From the NCBI GenBank assembly GCA_910584655.1, contig CAJUBJ010000012.1, forward strand, positions 1 through 39,036: DNA of 39,036 bases. The letters are read 5' to 3'. Of this stretch, positions 1-9,139 are shown in pieces. The notes below the pieces were generated by a model that saw only the letters and a list, made by a program, of their open reading frames with translations, had not been told where the DNA came from and did not search any database. The position numbers and the translations under genes were made by a program. Source of the DNA: an uncultured Bacilli bacterium. Its GTDB lineage: Bacteria > Bacillota_I > Bacilli_A > RF39 > UBA660. How positions within the stretch are numbered: position 1 is the first letter of the stretch; every line of letters begins with the position of its first letter.

Positions 1-1235
1 TGCTAATTGATTACATTGAATCATCTCTAAAAAATATTTTTAGAAACAAAAAAAACAAATTTCTAATTATAATTTTTACTCTTTTAAGTCTATTATTAAT
101 TATTGATATTATGTTTTTTTATAACATCAACTCTTATTTAAATAATTCTATAAATAAAAATATGGGGTTTAGAACAATAAATGTTTACAAAGATGAAATA
201 AACTATGAAGATGGAGTAGAAGAATTAAAAAAAATTGAGTATATTAAAGAAGTATTTCCTACATCATATTATAAATATGGAGCAGATACAGATATAAAAA
301 TTAATAATCTTAATGGTGATATAGTTTTCGTGTATGGAACAACAAATACAGCCCCAAAATCTGTTTTTGGTAAACAGATTGAAGATTTAAAACCAGGAGA
401 AACTATATGTCCTTATCTTTTTTATCCAGACACAGGAGCATATGATTTAAAAATAGATAAAAATAAAATTATTAAAAAAGAGCAATCCCTTAATTACGAA
501 TTTAATGCGTATTATTTAGAGGTAAAACTAATTAATGAAGAACCTGTCGTTTCTGATGAACTTGGTTCAAAAAAATTTAAAATAGTTGGTTTATATGACA
601 ATCAATTAATTATGAATAGAAATAATGAATGTTATGTAACGCCTGAAGATATCAGATTTTTTGAAAATAACTTAAATCCTCATATAAACCCAGAAAAAGA
701 TAACTTCTTTGTTAGTATTGTTGTAGATAAAGTAACGAATTTAGAAAAAACAAAGAAAATAGTAAAAAAGCTTGGTTATTTTGTTAATGAAGGAACTGTT
801 ATGTATATAGATAGCAATAGTATTACAACTATAACAATCTTATTTATTACATTTTTTGTAATCATACTTGGTGTTAGTTTTTTAATACTTATGTCATATA
901 TAAAAAAGAAACTAAAAAATGAATCAAAATTCATAGGTATTCAAAGAGCTTGTGGTTATAATCAACAATCAACAATAATTATCCAAATAACAGAAATATT
1001 AATATCTGTAATAATTTCAATAATTATAAGCTTTGTATTATATATCGTATTATATTATTCATTTGCTAAAAAAATATTTGAATCAACAACATATATAGGT
1101 TTCGAAATAAGTAATAATATATTAATCTTAACATCTTTATTTATTATAGTAATAATATTAGTAGTATTTATTAGTTATATTCTTTTAGCAAAAGAACTTA
1201 AAAAGCCTATAGCTTACTTACTAAAGGAGGAGTAG
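1..1235 (+). CDS. ABC transporter permease, FtsX/MacB type (5' end just outside window)
   Basis: Membrane component of an ABC export or lipoprotein-release type transporter. The reading frame is open from base 3 to the first edge, beginning LIDYIESSLKNIFRNK, a typical permease N-terminus followed by one hydrophobic segment. Bases 1-2 are TG, so the start codon (NTG) may lie exactly one base before the window. A long extracytoplasmic domain follows, then a C-terminal FtsX-like block of about three membrane helices (from about base 820) with the cytoplasmic loop ESKFIGIQRACGY. The next gene starts 2 bases after the stop, so the two form an operon; an ATPase gene is expected upstream but is not visible. 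The substrate cannot be told from sequence. Confidence 0.8.
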   Translation, partial: LIDYIESSLKNIFRNKKNKFLIIIFTLLSLLLIIDIMFFYNINSYLNNSINKNMGFRTINVYKDEINYEDGVEELKKIEYIKEVFPTSYYKYGADTDIKINNLNGDIVFVYGTTNTAPKSVFGKQIEDLKPGETICPYLFYPDTGAYDLKIDKNKIIKKEQSLNYEFNAYYLEVKLINEEPVVSDELGSKKFKIVGLYDNQLIMNRNNECYVTPEDIRFFENNLNPHINPEKDNFFVSIVVDKVTNLEKTKKIVKKLGYFVNEGTVMYIDSNSITTITILFITFFVIILGVSFLILMSYIKKKLKNESKFIGIQRACGYNQQSTIIIQITEILISVIISIIISFVLYIVLYYSFAKKIFESTTYIGFEISNNILILTSLFIIVIILVVFISYILLAKELKKPIAYLLKEE

Positions 1236-1237
1236 TT

Positions 1238-2302
1238 ATGATATTACAAAAAGCTTTTTTTAGAAAAAAGAAAAATCACATTTATCTTTTTATATTATGT
1301 ATCCTCTTTAGTACAACGATTCTAATTAACAATATAAAACAAAATTATAAAGAGAATTATGATAATATCCAATATGAACACACAAGCTTTTTATTATATT
1401 CTAAAACTAATCAAATTAACTTAATAAACAAAGAAAAAGGAATAGAATCTTTTTATAGAATTATAAGTCTAGAAAATGTTGAGAATGAAGAATCATCAAA
1501 CAATGAAATTAATAGCATATTAGAAAAAGAATTAATCTTTCATGATAAAAAAATTCATGCATTTCCAGATAATTTAAAAAACTACTGTGATATAGATTTA
1601 AACGATAATCAAACATTATTAATGTTCTCTAAAAACGAAGAAAATATAAATAATTTATTAAATAAAAAAATAGTTTTAAAAAATGCAATTAAACCTATTA
1701 ATTTAGAAGTTATAGATATTAAGAAAACTAAATCAGCTCCTTATATTTGTATCGCAGAAGAACTATTTAATGAACTATTAAAGTCTGAACAAGATTACTT
1801 ATATTCTATAAAAACAAAAAAATATTCTAATAATCAAAAATTAAAAGAAAAATGGAGTTCTCTAGATGAACAAGGAGAAATAGATATAATAAGTTCAATA
1901 TTTCTTGATTCAAATACAACAGAGCAAATTAGATATTATGAAAGTTTACTTAATAAAATAGATATTATTTGTAAAATATCTACAATTATTTTCATATTTA
2001 TTATAATTTTTGTTATAAAAGAACTTTTAAGTGAAGAAGAACAAGACATTTTAATATTAAAACACATTGGATATAATAAAATTCAAAATATTTCTAATAT
2101 AGTAAAAAATATATTACTATTAAATTTAATTGTATATATTATATCCTTTATAATATCCACTATATTTACTATATTATTTGGGTTATTAACAAATATACCA
2201 ATGAATATGATAAATTGGCAATTTATTTTTATACAGTTGCTTTTATTAATTGTTGTTGAAATTATTTTTATCTTCATAAATATTAAAAATATAAATCATT
2301 AA
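1238..2302 (+). CDS. ABC transporter permease-like protein, second subunit
   Basis: Second membrane protein of the same putative ABC transporter. It has one N-terminal membrane helix (residues about 15-30), a poorly conserved extracytoplasmic domain, and a C-terminal group of three hydrophobic helices with the loop LKHIGYNKIQNISN, the equivalent of the FtsX cytoplasmic loop in the preceding gene. An AAAGGAGG ribosome site lies 7 bases upstream of the ATG, inside the end of the first gene, indicating translational coupling. The two permeases probably form a heterodimer with an unseen ATPase. Sequence is highly AT-rich and divergent, so the family call rests on topology more than motifs. Confidence 0.65.
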   Translation: MILQKAFFRKKKNHIYLFILCILFSTTILINNIKQNYKENYDNIQYEHTSFLLYSKTNQINLINKEKGIESFYRIISLENVENEESSNNEINSILEKELIFHDKKIHAFPDNLKNYCDIDLNDNQTLLMFSKNEENINNLLNKKIVLKNAIKPINLEVIDIKKTKSAPYICIAEELFNELLKSEQDYLYSIKTKKYSNNQKLKEKWSSLDEQGEIDIISSIFLDSNTTEQIRYYESLLNKIDIICKISTIIFIFIIIFVIKELLSEEEQDILILKHIGYNKIQNISNIVKNILLLNLIVYIISFIISTIFTILFGLLTNIPMNMINWQFIFIQLLLLIVVEIIFIFINIKNINH

Positions 2303-2321
2303 GTATGAAAAAGCCAATTTT

Positions 2322-2353
2322 AAAACTAGTAGAAATAAAATCTACTAGTTTTT
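2322..2353 (+). terminator. Intrinsic terminator of the permease operon, possibly bidirectional
   Basis: A 12-bp perfect stem (AAAACTAGTAGA at 2322-2333 with its complement at 2341-2352) closes a 7-base loop and is followed by a short T run. It sits between the permease operon and the convergent penicillin-binding protein gene, and the flanking A run gives it a weaker tail in the other direction. Confidence 0.75.
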
Positions 2354-2389
2354 ATACTATCAAAATAAACATTGTGTTGTTTAATGATT

Positions 2390-4342
2390 TTATTCTTGTA
2401 CTTCGTTCATTTCTTTAAAAACAGTTTCAGTATTATAATCTCTATACTCACTACCATTAACATAATAAAAAATTGTAGTTCTACTATTATCAGTAGTCTC
2501 TTCTCCAGTAATAGCATCTAATGGAACACCAACTACGTTATTAGGCATTTCATACCATTCTTTTTCAACATCTAAATTTTCTACAGTATCTACCCAAATA
2601 TTTTTTGAAATAGCTCCATCTTTAACTTCTAATTCGCTATTATCATCATATCCATTCCATACCATCATTAACATATTAGGATTATATCCAACCATCCAAC
2701 AATCAGTACCAGAAGAACCAGTTTTAATTGCATATTTATTTGATATTTTAGAAGCAATACTCATAACAGTTGGAGTGTTATAATCTATAAAACTAGAATT
2801 ATAAGTACTCGTCATCATTTCATTTAAAATATAAGTATAAGCTTCATTTAATACTAAGTCATCTTTTTTCTTCTTTTGATATAAAACATTTCCGTGAATG
2901 TCTTCCACTTTTTCGATAAAAGTTAAATTTCTTTTATAGCCACCGCTAGCCAATGTAGTATAACCTCTAGCAAAGTCTAACATACTTAATTCACATGTGC
3001 CTAAAGCAAGAGATGGTAATGCATCCATATTTCCTTCAACTCCCATTCTTCTAGCTGTATTAACTAAAGTTTCTTCACCTAAAAACAAATGAGTTTTAAC
3101 AGCATAAATATTATCAGAGTAAGATAAAGCTGCTGCCATAGTTATATTCTTATTCCCATATTTATCATTATAATTAGCTGGTGAATATGAATTATTTGAA
3201 GAAAACATAAAAGTAGTAGGTTCAGATAAGAAAGTTGAACTTGATACCATGCCATTTTCTAAAGCAGAATAATATAAAAATGGTTTAATTGAAGAACCAA
3301 CTTGTCGAGTACTTTGAATAGCTCTATTAAATTGACTCTTAGCATAATCTATTCCTCCAGTAAGTGCCATAACTCCTCCAGTACGAGGATTAACAATAAT
3401 ACTAGCTACTTGCATTTCTGAATCTCCCATATGTTCTAAAATATTCTTTTCCATTAAAGCCTGTGCATCCATATTTAAAGAAGTGTAGATTTTAATACCA
3501 CCAGAATCTATTAAAGAATCTGGAATTTCGTCTAATGATTCAAGTTCTTGTTTAACTGCATCTTGGTAATACATTAACATATTTAGATTATTTTCAGATC
3601 TTTTACCATAAATCTCAATATTACTAGTAAAAAGATTATTATAAGTATCATTATCTACAGCTTCGTTTTCTAACATTAACTTAGCAATAATTTTAGCTCT
3701 TTTTATAGAAGCATCATAATTAGTAACAGGATTATATTTATTAGGAGCTTTAGGAACCCCAGCTAATATCATAGCTTCTTCTAAATTTAGTTCTTTAGCA
3801 CTTTTGTTAAAATAAAATTGACTAGCATTTTCAATTCCGTAATTTCCTTGTCCAAAATTAATTGTATTTAAATATCCTTCTAGAATTTCATCTTTACTAT
3901 ATTGTGTTTCTAAACGTAACGTTAAAAAAGCTTCTTCTATTTTTCTTTTCCATGTCTTATCAAAATCTAAATACATATTTTTTATATATTGTTGACTTAT
4001 AGTTGAAGCTCCTTGGACAATAGATCCACTTTTTATATTTGTATACATAGCTTTAGCAATTCTTAAATAATCAAAACCATGATGATTATAAAAGTTTTTA
4101 TCCTCTGTATTTAAAACTGCATCTATAAAATAAGGAGAAATTTCATCTAAAGATACCCAATCATTATTTCCAGAACCCTGATAAATTAATTCTTCTTTAT
4201 CATCATAAATATAAAATTGATTAGCATTTTTTATATCAAGTTTTGGACTAAAGTAAGCATAACCATATAAACCAACAATACTAATAATGCCAAGTATAAA
4301 TAAAAAACTAACTAATTTAAAAAGTCTTTTCATTAATTTCAT
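2390..4342 (-). CDS. Class A penicillin-binding protein (transglycosylase/transpeptidase)
   Basis: Bifunctional peptidoglycan synthase of the PBP1a type, anchored in the membrane with its enzymatic domains outside. Numbering from the chosen start: membrane anchor about residues 8-30; GT51 glycosyltransferase about 65-230 with catalytic Glu80 in TEDKNF; transpeptidase from about 280, with active-site Ser350 in SSIK, SDN at 409-411 and KTG at 539-541. All key motifs are present. A GTG 12 bases further upstream is in frame, but GGGTG lies 5 bases before the ATG ending at 4342, which I prefer. It is the only - strand gene here, divergent from the DUF1934-argS operon. Confidence 0.95.
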   Translation of the reverse strand: MKLMKRLFKLVSFLFILGIISIVGLYGYAYFSPKLDIKNANQFYIYDDKEELIYQGSGNNDWVSLDEISPYFIDAVLNTEDKNFYNHHGFDYLRIAKAMYTNIKSGSIVQGASTISQQYIKNMYLDFDKTWKRKIEEAFLTLRLETQYSKDEILEGYLNTINFGQGNYGIENASQFYFNKSAKELNLEEAMILAGVPKAPNKYNPVTNYDASIKRAKIIAKLMLENEAVDNDTYNNLFTSNIEIYGKRSENNLNMLMYYQDAVKQELESLDEIPDSLIDSGGIKIYTSLNMDAQALMEKNILEHMGDSEMQVASIIVNPRTGGVMALTGGIDYAKSQFNRAIQSTRQVGSSIKPFLYYSALENGMVSSSTFLSEPTTFMFSSNNSYSPANYNDKYGNKNITMAAALSYSDNIYAVKTHLFLGEETLVNTARRMGVEGNMDALPSLALGTCELSMLDFARGYTTLASGGYKRNLTFIEKVEDIHGNVLYQKKKKDDLVLNEAYTYILNEMMTSTYNSSFIDYNTPTVMSIASKISNKYAIKTGSSGTDCWMVGYNPNMLMMVWNGYDDNSELEVKDGAISKNIWVDTVENLDVEKEWYEMPNNVVGVPLDAITGEETTDNSRTTIFYYVNGSEYRDYNTETVFKEMNEVQE

Positions 4343-4407
4343 AACAACACCCACTAATTAGTATTAAAAGAAATTACTAAATTATAAGTGCAAACATCAT
4401 AATATTA

Positions 4408-4416
4408 TGTTATAAT
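4408..4416 (+). promoter_or_regulatory. Extended -10 promoter for DUF1934-argS
   Basis: TGTTATAAT, a perfect extended -10, lies 25 bases before the DUF1934 ATG. No good -35 box is seen. It sits in the 99-base divergent gap that must also hold the promoter of the penicillin-binding protein gene. Confidence 0.6.
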
Positions 4417-4441
4417 CACAAACAAAAAGAGGTCCGATACT

Positions 4442-4792
4442 ATGAAGAAGTTAATAACACTTAATTTATATAAAGAAAAACGGCTAGAAAAAAGTTATAA
4501 AGATATTAATGCAATAGTTGATAATGATTCATACATTTTTATGTTAGAAGGTGTAAAAACAAGCATTAATAATACCGTTTTTACTAGAGAAACAAAAGAA
4601 TATAAATTTACTTTAGATATTAAAAAGAAAGAAGCAACATACTTGTTGGTAGATAAAAATATGTTATTTGACATAGACGTTGAAAAAATTAATTTTCAAA
4701 ATAAAAAAAATAATATAATATTAGAGTATAAGCTATCTAGTGATGACGAAAACTTCAAAATAGAAATAATAGTAAAGGATGAAAGTAAATGA
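4442..4792 (+). CDS. DUF1934 family protein (YwiB-like)
   Basis: Small protein of 116 residues, shorter than Bacillus YwiB, predicted to be mostly beta strand as in that family (lipocalin-like barrel). Function unknown. Identification rests partly on the pattern of the sequence (LEGVKTSINNTVFTRE, ILEYKL) and partly on context: YwiB-type genes adjoin argS in Bacilli, and here the stop overlaps the argS start by 4 bases, so the two are translationally coupled. An AGAGG ribosome site precedes the ATG. Confidence 0.65.
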   Translation: MKKLITLNLYKEKRLEKSYKDINAIVDNDSYIFMLEGVKTSINNTVFTRETKEYKFTLDIKKKEATYLLVDKNMLFDIDVEKINFQNKKNNIILEYKLSSDDENFKIEIIVKDESK

Positions 4793-6540
4793 ATAGTTTT
4801 ATAGAAAAACAAGAAGAATATTTAAAAAATAAAATAAATAAATGTGGTTACAATGTAAATGAAGTAACTCTTAACATATCATCACGTCCAGAATTTGGTG
4901 ATTATCAATATAATGGAGCAATGGCACTAGCAAAAGAATATGGGAAAAATCCAAGAGAAATAGCAACTGAAATCGTTGAAAGTATAAAATTAGACAATAA
5001 ATACAAAGACATAAATATAGCAGGACCAGGATTTATAAACATTACATTTAGTGATGAAGAGTTAATTGCTCATATAAATGAGCTAAAAGAAAATATAAAT
5101 TTAAATTATGAAAACAATAATCCTAAAAAAATATTTATGGATTATGGAGGAGCAAATGTAGCTAAAGCTTTACATGTAGGACATTTAAGAAGTGCAAATA
5201 TTGGAGAGGCTTTAAAAAGATTATTAGTAGCTTTAGGGAATGAAGCTATTGCAGATGCTCATTTAGGTGACTGGGGAAGACCAATTGGTTTAGTAATGTT
5301 AGAAATAAAAAAGAGAAATCCAGAATTACCTTATTTTGATGAATTATACAATGGAGAATATCCAAAAACTTCTCCTGTAACAAATGATGATTTAATGGAA
5401 CTATATCCATTTGCCTCTAATAAAGCAAAAGAAGATGAAGATTATATGGAAGAAGCTAGAGTAATGACAGCTAAATTCCAAGATGGAGATAAAGGCTTAA
5501 CGGCTCTATGGGAACATATTATGAATGTTTCTAAAACCGACATAAAAAGAATATATGATAGACTTAATACAACTTTTGAAGTTTGGGAAGGCGAATCAGA
5601 TGGTAATAAATATATTCCTGAAATGATGGAATACTTGGAAAGTAAAAATTTAATCGAAGATAGTCAAGGAGCTAAGATTATTAATGTTGCAGAACCAGAA
5701 GATGACCATGAGGTTCCACCATTATTATTAGTAAAATCAAACGGTTCAGCATCTTATGAAACAACTGATTTAGCTTGTATTTGGGAAAGAATGAAGCTAT
5801 TTAATCCAGACGAAATATGGTATTTAACAGATGCAAGACAAGCTCTTCATTTTGAACAAGTATTTAGAGCAGCAAAAAAATCAAAAATGGTTAATGAAGA
5901 TACTAAATTAGAATTTATTCCATTTGGAACAATGAATGGAGCAGATGGAAAACCTTTTAAGACAAGAGATGGCGGTGTTATGACTTTAGAAAGCCTTCTT
6001 GACTTAGCTAAAACAGAATGTGAAAAGAAAGTCTTGCCTAATATAACAGGTGAAGAAAGAGATAAAGTAGCTGAAAAAGTATCAGTAGCAGCTGTTAAAT
6101 ATGCAGATTTAATTCCTTATAGATTAACAGACTATAATTTTGATCCCGTTAAATTTAGTGATTTACAAGGAAAGACAGGGCCATACTTACTATATTCAAC
6201 TATAAGAATGAAATCTTTACTAAAAAAAGCAGAAGAAGCAGGAATAGAATATAAAAAATACACTAAAATAAATAGTGATATAGATAGACAAGTTATAATA
6301 GGACTATTAAATTTAAGAAGTGTCTTAACTAAATCAATGAATACAAAATCATTAAATGATATAACAGATTATCTATATAAAATAACTAATTTATACAATA
6401 ATTTTTATTCAAATAATCATGTTTTAACAGAAGAAAATAAAGAATTACAAGAGTCTTGGTTAACATTAACTAGTGTAATTTATGAGAACAATTCTAAACT
6501 ATTGAATATATTAGGAATAGATGTCCCAGAAAGAATGTAA
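4789..6540 (+). CDS. argS: Arginyl-tRNA synthetase
   Basis: Class I aminoacyl-tRNA synthetase that charges tRNA-Arg. Order of domains: the N-terminal Add-1 domain recognising the tRNA D-loop (residues about 1-80), the Rossmann catalytic core with the HIGH-type motif HVGH in AKALHVGHLRSANIG, the KMSKS-equivalent FKTRDGG, and a C-terminal helical anticodon-binding domain beginning near KYADLIPYRLTDY. The length of 583 residues is normal for bacterial ArgRS. It overlaps DUF1934 by 4 bases and is followed by rpoE under a separate promoter, the order seen around argS in Bacilli. Confidence 0.97.
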   Translation: MNSFIEKQEEYLKNKINKCGYNVNEVTLNISSRPEFGDYQYNGAMALAKEYGKNPREIATEIVESIKLDNKYKDINIAGPGFINITFSDEELIAHINELKENINLNYENNNPKKIFMDYGGANVAKALHVGHLRSANIGEALKRLLVALGNEAIADAHLGDWGRPIGLVMLEIKKRNPELPYFDELYNGEYPKTSPVTNDDLMELYPFASNKAKEDEDYMEEARVMTAKFQDGDKGLTALWEHIMNVSKTDIKRIYDRLNTTFEVWEGESDGNKYIPEMMEYLESKNLIEDSQGAKIINVAEPEDDHEVPPLLLVKSNGSASYETTDLACIWERMKLFNPDEIWYLTDARQALHFEQVFRAAKKSKMVNEDTKLEFIPFGTMNGADGKPFKTRDGGVMTLESLLDLAKTECEKKVLPNITGEERDKVAEKVSVAAVKYADLIPYRLTDYNFDPVKFSDLQGKTGPYLLYSTIRMKSLLKKAEEAGIEYKKYTKINSDIDRQVIIGLLNLRSVLTKSMNTKSLNDITDYLYKITNLYNNFYSNNHVLTEENKELQESWLTLTSVIYENNSKLLNILGIDVPERM

Positions 6541-6569
6541 AAAAAATAATAAAAAATGTTCTTTTAGTA

Positions 6570-6597
6570 TTGTCATATTATGAAAAATATGTATAAT
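6570..6597 (+). promoter_or_regulatory. Sigma-A promoter of rpoE
   Basis: TTGTCA at 6570-6575 and TATAAT at 6592-6597 with a 16-base spacer, in the 90-base gap between argS and rpoE. Confidence 0.7.
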
Positions 6598-6630
6598 GGT
6601 GACTAGTGAATTATTTTGGAGGTCATTTCA

Positions 6631-7068
6631 ATGAAATTAAAAGATTTATCAAAAGAAGAATTAGAAGCAATGTCATATGATGATATAGCCCTAATGGTTC
6701 TATCAGAAAGTAATCGTCAAATGAAAATAAATGAACTTTTTAAAGAGGTTTGTACACTTATCGGACTATCAGATGATGAATTTGTAGATAAGTTACCAGC
6801 ATTTTTCGAGGTATTATCAACAGATCATAGATTTATAATGTTAGAAAATGGACTTTGGGATTTAAAAACTAAACATGCAACAAAAATTGTTATAGATACT
6901 GAAGATGATGAAGACTTAGATGAAGAAATTGAAATAGATGATAGTGATATTGAAGAATCAGAAGAAGATATCTTCGCTGATGATGACGATTCTGACGATT
7001 TAACAGATGATGATGACGATTTGAAAGATTTAGTAATAATAGATGAAGATGAAGAACAAATGGCTTAG
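6631..7068 (+). CDS. rpoE: DNA-directed RNA polymerase delta subunit
   Basis: Delta subunit of Gram-positive RNA polymerase, which affects promoter selectivity and recycling. The N-terminal HARE-HTH domain spans about residues 1-85 (LKDLSKEELEAMSYDDIAL, GLWDLKTKHA) and is followed by a 55-residue disordered tail made almost entirely of Asp and Glu, as in known delta subunits. An in-frame TTG lies 15 bases upstream, but it overlaps the GGAGG ribosome site at 6618-6622, so the ATG at 6631 is the start. The stop codon lies in the loop of the terminator. Confidence 0.93.
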   Translation: MKLKDLSKEELEAMSYDDIALMVLSESNRQMKINELFKEVCTLIGLSDDEFVDKLPAFFEVLSTDHRFIMLENGLWDLKTKHATKIVIDTEDDEDLDEEIEIDDSDIEESEEDIFADDDDSDDLTDDDDDLKDLVIIDEDEEQMA

Positions 7069-7086
7069 TAAAACCATTTGTTTTTA
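7055..7086 (+). terminator. rpoE terminator containing the stop codon
   Basis: AACAAATGG (7055-7063) pairs with 7074-7082 and is followed by five T. The TAG stop of rpoE is in the 10-base loop. Confidence 0.8.
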
Positions 7087-7101
7087 CTTTTAAATATGTT
7101 A

Positions 7102-7110
7102 TGGTATAAT
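7102..7110 (+). promoter_or_regulatory. Extended -10 promoter of prfA
   Basis: TGGTATAAT, 24 bases before the prfA ATG, directly behind the rpoE terminator. The -35 region is poor. Confidence 0.65.
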
Positions 7111-7134
7111 ACAAAACGAAAGGCGTGAATAATC

Positions 7135-8190
7135 ATGTTTGAAAGACTAGATGCAATAAAAGTAAAATATGAAGAATTAACTGAAAAATTATCTTCCCCT
7201 GAAGTATTAGGTGATTACAATCAGTTAAAAAAATTATCTAAGGAACAAAAAGATTTAGAACCATCTTATATGAAATATAATGAATATAAGAAAGTTATAA
7301 GTAATTTAGAAGAAGCAGAAATGTTAGTTAATGATCCTGAAATGGGTGAAATGGCAAAAATGGAAATAGAAGAATTATCTGCAGCTAAAGAAACTCTAAT
7401 TAGTGAATTAGAAATCTTACTTATTCCTAAAGATGAAAATGATGATAAAGACATCATTATTGAAATAAGAGGAGCAGCTGGAGGAGATGAAGCTAATATC
7501 TTTGCAGGAGATTTATTTAGAATGTATTCTCGTTATGCTGATAAAGTAGGATGGAAGATAGAAGTAATTAATTCAGAATCAGGTACAGCTGGCGGATTTT
7601 CTCAAATAGAAGCCAAAATTAAAGGAGAAAATGTTTATTCTAAATTAAAATACGAATCAGGTTCTCACAGAGTTCAAAGAATACCAGTAACAGAATCAAA
7701 TGGACGTATTCAAACTTCGACAGCAACAGTACTTATAATGCCAGAAGTAGAAGATGTTGATATTGATATAAATCCTAACGACTTAAGAATAGATGTATAT
7801 TGTGCAAGTGGACATGGTGGTCAAGGAGTAAATACAACGCCATCTGCAGTGCGTATTACCCATTTACCTACAAATACAGTAGTAACTTGTCAAAATGAGC
7901 GTAGTCAGCTTCAAAACAAGGCACAGGCTATGGAAGTACTAAAAGCACGTTTATACCAAGCTGAGCAAGAAAGATTAGATGCTGAAGTAGGAAATGAAAG
8001 AAGAAGTAAAATTGGTACAGGAGATCGCTCAGAAAAAATAAGAACATATAACTACCCACAAAATCGCGTAACAGATCATCGTATTGGATTTACAACTAAT
8101 ACATTAGATAGAGTTATGGATGGTGCACTAGACGATATAATAGAAGCTTTAATCACAGAAGATTTACAGAGAAAATTGCGCGGAGAATAA
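7135..8190 (+). CDS. prfA: Peptide chain release factor 1
   Basis: RF1 terminates translation at UAA and UAG. The stop-recognition tripeptide is PVT (in QRIPVTESNGR), the RF1 class PxT motif. The catalytic GGQ is in ASGHGGQGVNTT. Length of 351 residues is normal for RF1. Its modifying enzyme gene prmC follows, as in many bacteria, but is separated by 171 bases with a terminator-like hairpin. AAAGGCG precedes the ATG. Confidence 0.97.
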   Translation: MFERLDAIKVKYEELTEKLSSPEVLGDYNQLKKLSKEQKDLEPSYMKYNEYKKVISNLEEAEMLVNDPEMGEMAKMEIEELSAAKETLISELEILLIPKDENDDKDIIIEIRGAAGGDEANIFAGDLFRMYSRYADKVGWKIEVINSESGTAGGFSQIEAKIKGENVYSKLKYESGSHRVQRIPVTESNGRIQTSTATVLIMPEVEDVDIDINPNDLRIDVYCASGHGGQGVNTTPSAVRITHLPTNTVVTCQNERSQLQNKAQAMEVLKARLYQAEQERLDAEVGNERRSKIGTGDRSEKIRTYNYPQNRVTDHRIGFTTNTLDRVMDGALDDIIEALITEDLQRKLRGE

Positions 8191-8361
8191 TTATTAAATC
8201 TATTTGCATAATTATTAAAAATATAAATATATGAATTAAAAAAATCATGATATTAAACCTGCAAAGAGCATAAAATAACATTTTATAAATTTTCAGGTCC
8301 AAAAGAAATAAAAGTTAAACTAATTCATTAAGAATTAGTTTTTTTAAGAGGAGTATAAAGT
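8191..8361 (+). other. Gap between prfA and prmC: possible structured leader of prmC
   Basis: 171 bases without a gene. It holds an ACCTG/CAGGT pairing (about 8259-8300) around an AT-rich loop, then a terminator hairpin immediately before the prmC ribosome site. I matched no known riboswitch class. No strong promoter is obvious, though several AT-rich -10-like stretches exist. Confidence 0.4.
8318..8345 (+). terminator. Intrinsic terminator abutting the prmC ribosome site
   Basis: AACTAATTC (8318-8326) pairs with 8332-8340 and runs into seven T. AAGAGGAG of prmC begins directly after the T run, leaving no room for a promoter between them. It is either the prfA terminator with readthrough into prmC, or an attenuator of a prmC leader. 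Confidence 0.7.
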
Positions 8362-9084
8362 ATGACTGAATTAGAATATCTAAAAAAATATATTCACCCT
8401 GAAGATAATATTGACGAAGCGATAAATAGATTAAATAACGGCGAACCAGTTCAATACATAATTGGTGATGTTGATTTTTATGGTAATATTATTAAAGTAA
8501 ATAAAAATGTTTTAATACCTCGTCCAGAAACAGAAGAATTAGTTGAAAAAACTATTAATCTTATAAAGCAATATTTTCCAAATAAAAATCTTAGTGTTCT
8601 AGACATAGGAACAGGTAGTGGATGTATTCCTATTACAATAAAAAAAGTCTATCCAGCTTTTTCTCTTACAGGAATAGATATAAGTCCTAAAGCCTTAGAA
8701 GTAGCTAGATCTAATGCTGATTTTAATGATGTAGATATAAAATTTATTGAAAGTAATGTTTTTTCTAATGTAAAAGAAACATATGATATTATAATAAGTA
8801 ATCCTCCATATATAAGAGAAGATGAAAAAATAATGGATATAGTTAAAAATAATGAACCTCATTTAGCTTTATATGCTCCAAATAATGGTCTATATTTTTA
8901 TGATAAAATAATAAAAGAATCTTCTTCTTATCTAAATGAAAAATTTATAATAGCTTTTGAAATAGGAGAGGAACAAGGAAAGGATATATTATCTATAGCT
9001 AAAGATAAATATCCAGAATGCAAAATATTTCTTGAAAAAGATATAAGAGGCTTTGATAGATTTATATTTATTATAAAAGAATAA
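8362..9084 (+). CDS. prmC: Release factor glutamine methyltransferase PrmC (HemK)
   Basis: SAM-dependent N5-glutamine methyltransferase acting on the Gln of the GGQ motif in RF1 and RF2; both substrates are encoded in this window. The catalytic NPPY motif is in IIISNPPYIREDE. The SAM-binding loop is LDIGTGSGCIPI, preceded by the family signature LIPRPETEELVE. At 240 residues it is shorter than the usual 275-290: the N-terminal helical substrate-binding domain is reduced to about 40 residues. The start is fixed by AAGAGGAG nine bases upstream. Truncation of the start seems unlikely because a terminator lies just before that site. Confidence 0.93.
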   Translation: MTELEYLKKYIHPEDNIDEAINRLNNGEPVQYIIGDVDFYGNIIKVNKNVLIPRPETEELVEKTINLIKQYFPNKNLSVLDIGTGSGCIPITIKKVYPAFSLTGIDISPKALEVARSNADFNDVDIKFIESNVFSNVKETYDIIISNPPYIREDEKIMDIVKNNEPHLALYAPNNGLYFYDKIIKESSSYLNEKFIIAFEIGEEQGKDILSIAKDKYPECKIFLEKDIRGFDRFIFIIKE

Positions 9085-9106
9085 TATCAAGTGAATAAAA
9101 ACAAAT

Positions 9107-9137
9107 AAAATCACCCAATATTTAATTAGGTGATTTT
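9107..9137 (+). promoter_or_regulatory. Hairpin that sequesters the spoIIR ribosome site
   Basis: AAAATCACC (9107-9115) can pair with GGTGATTTT (9129-9137), 9 bp with a 13-base loop. The 3' arm contains AGGTGA, the only ribosome site of spoIIR. With its T run it also has the form of a terminator for prmC. Confidence 0.6.
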
Positions 9138-9139
9138 TT

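Noticed and set aside
6890..7114. Open frame on the - strand opposite the rpoE tail, His/Leu-rich
   Set aside because: It is the complement of the Asp/Glu repeat of the delta subunit; no ribosome site or promoter.
8362..9084. prmC as a truncated pseudogene
   Set aside because: Only the variable N-terminal domain is short; NPPY and the SAM loop are intact and the start is well marked.
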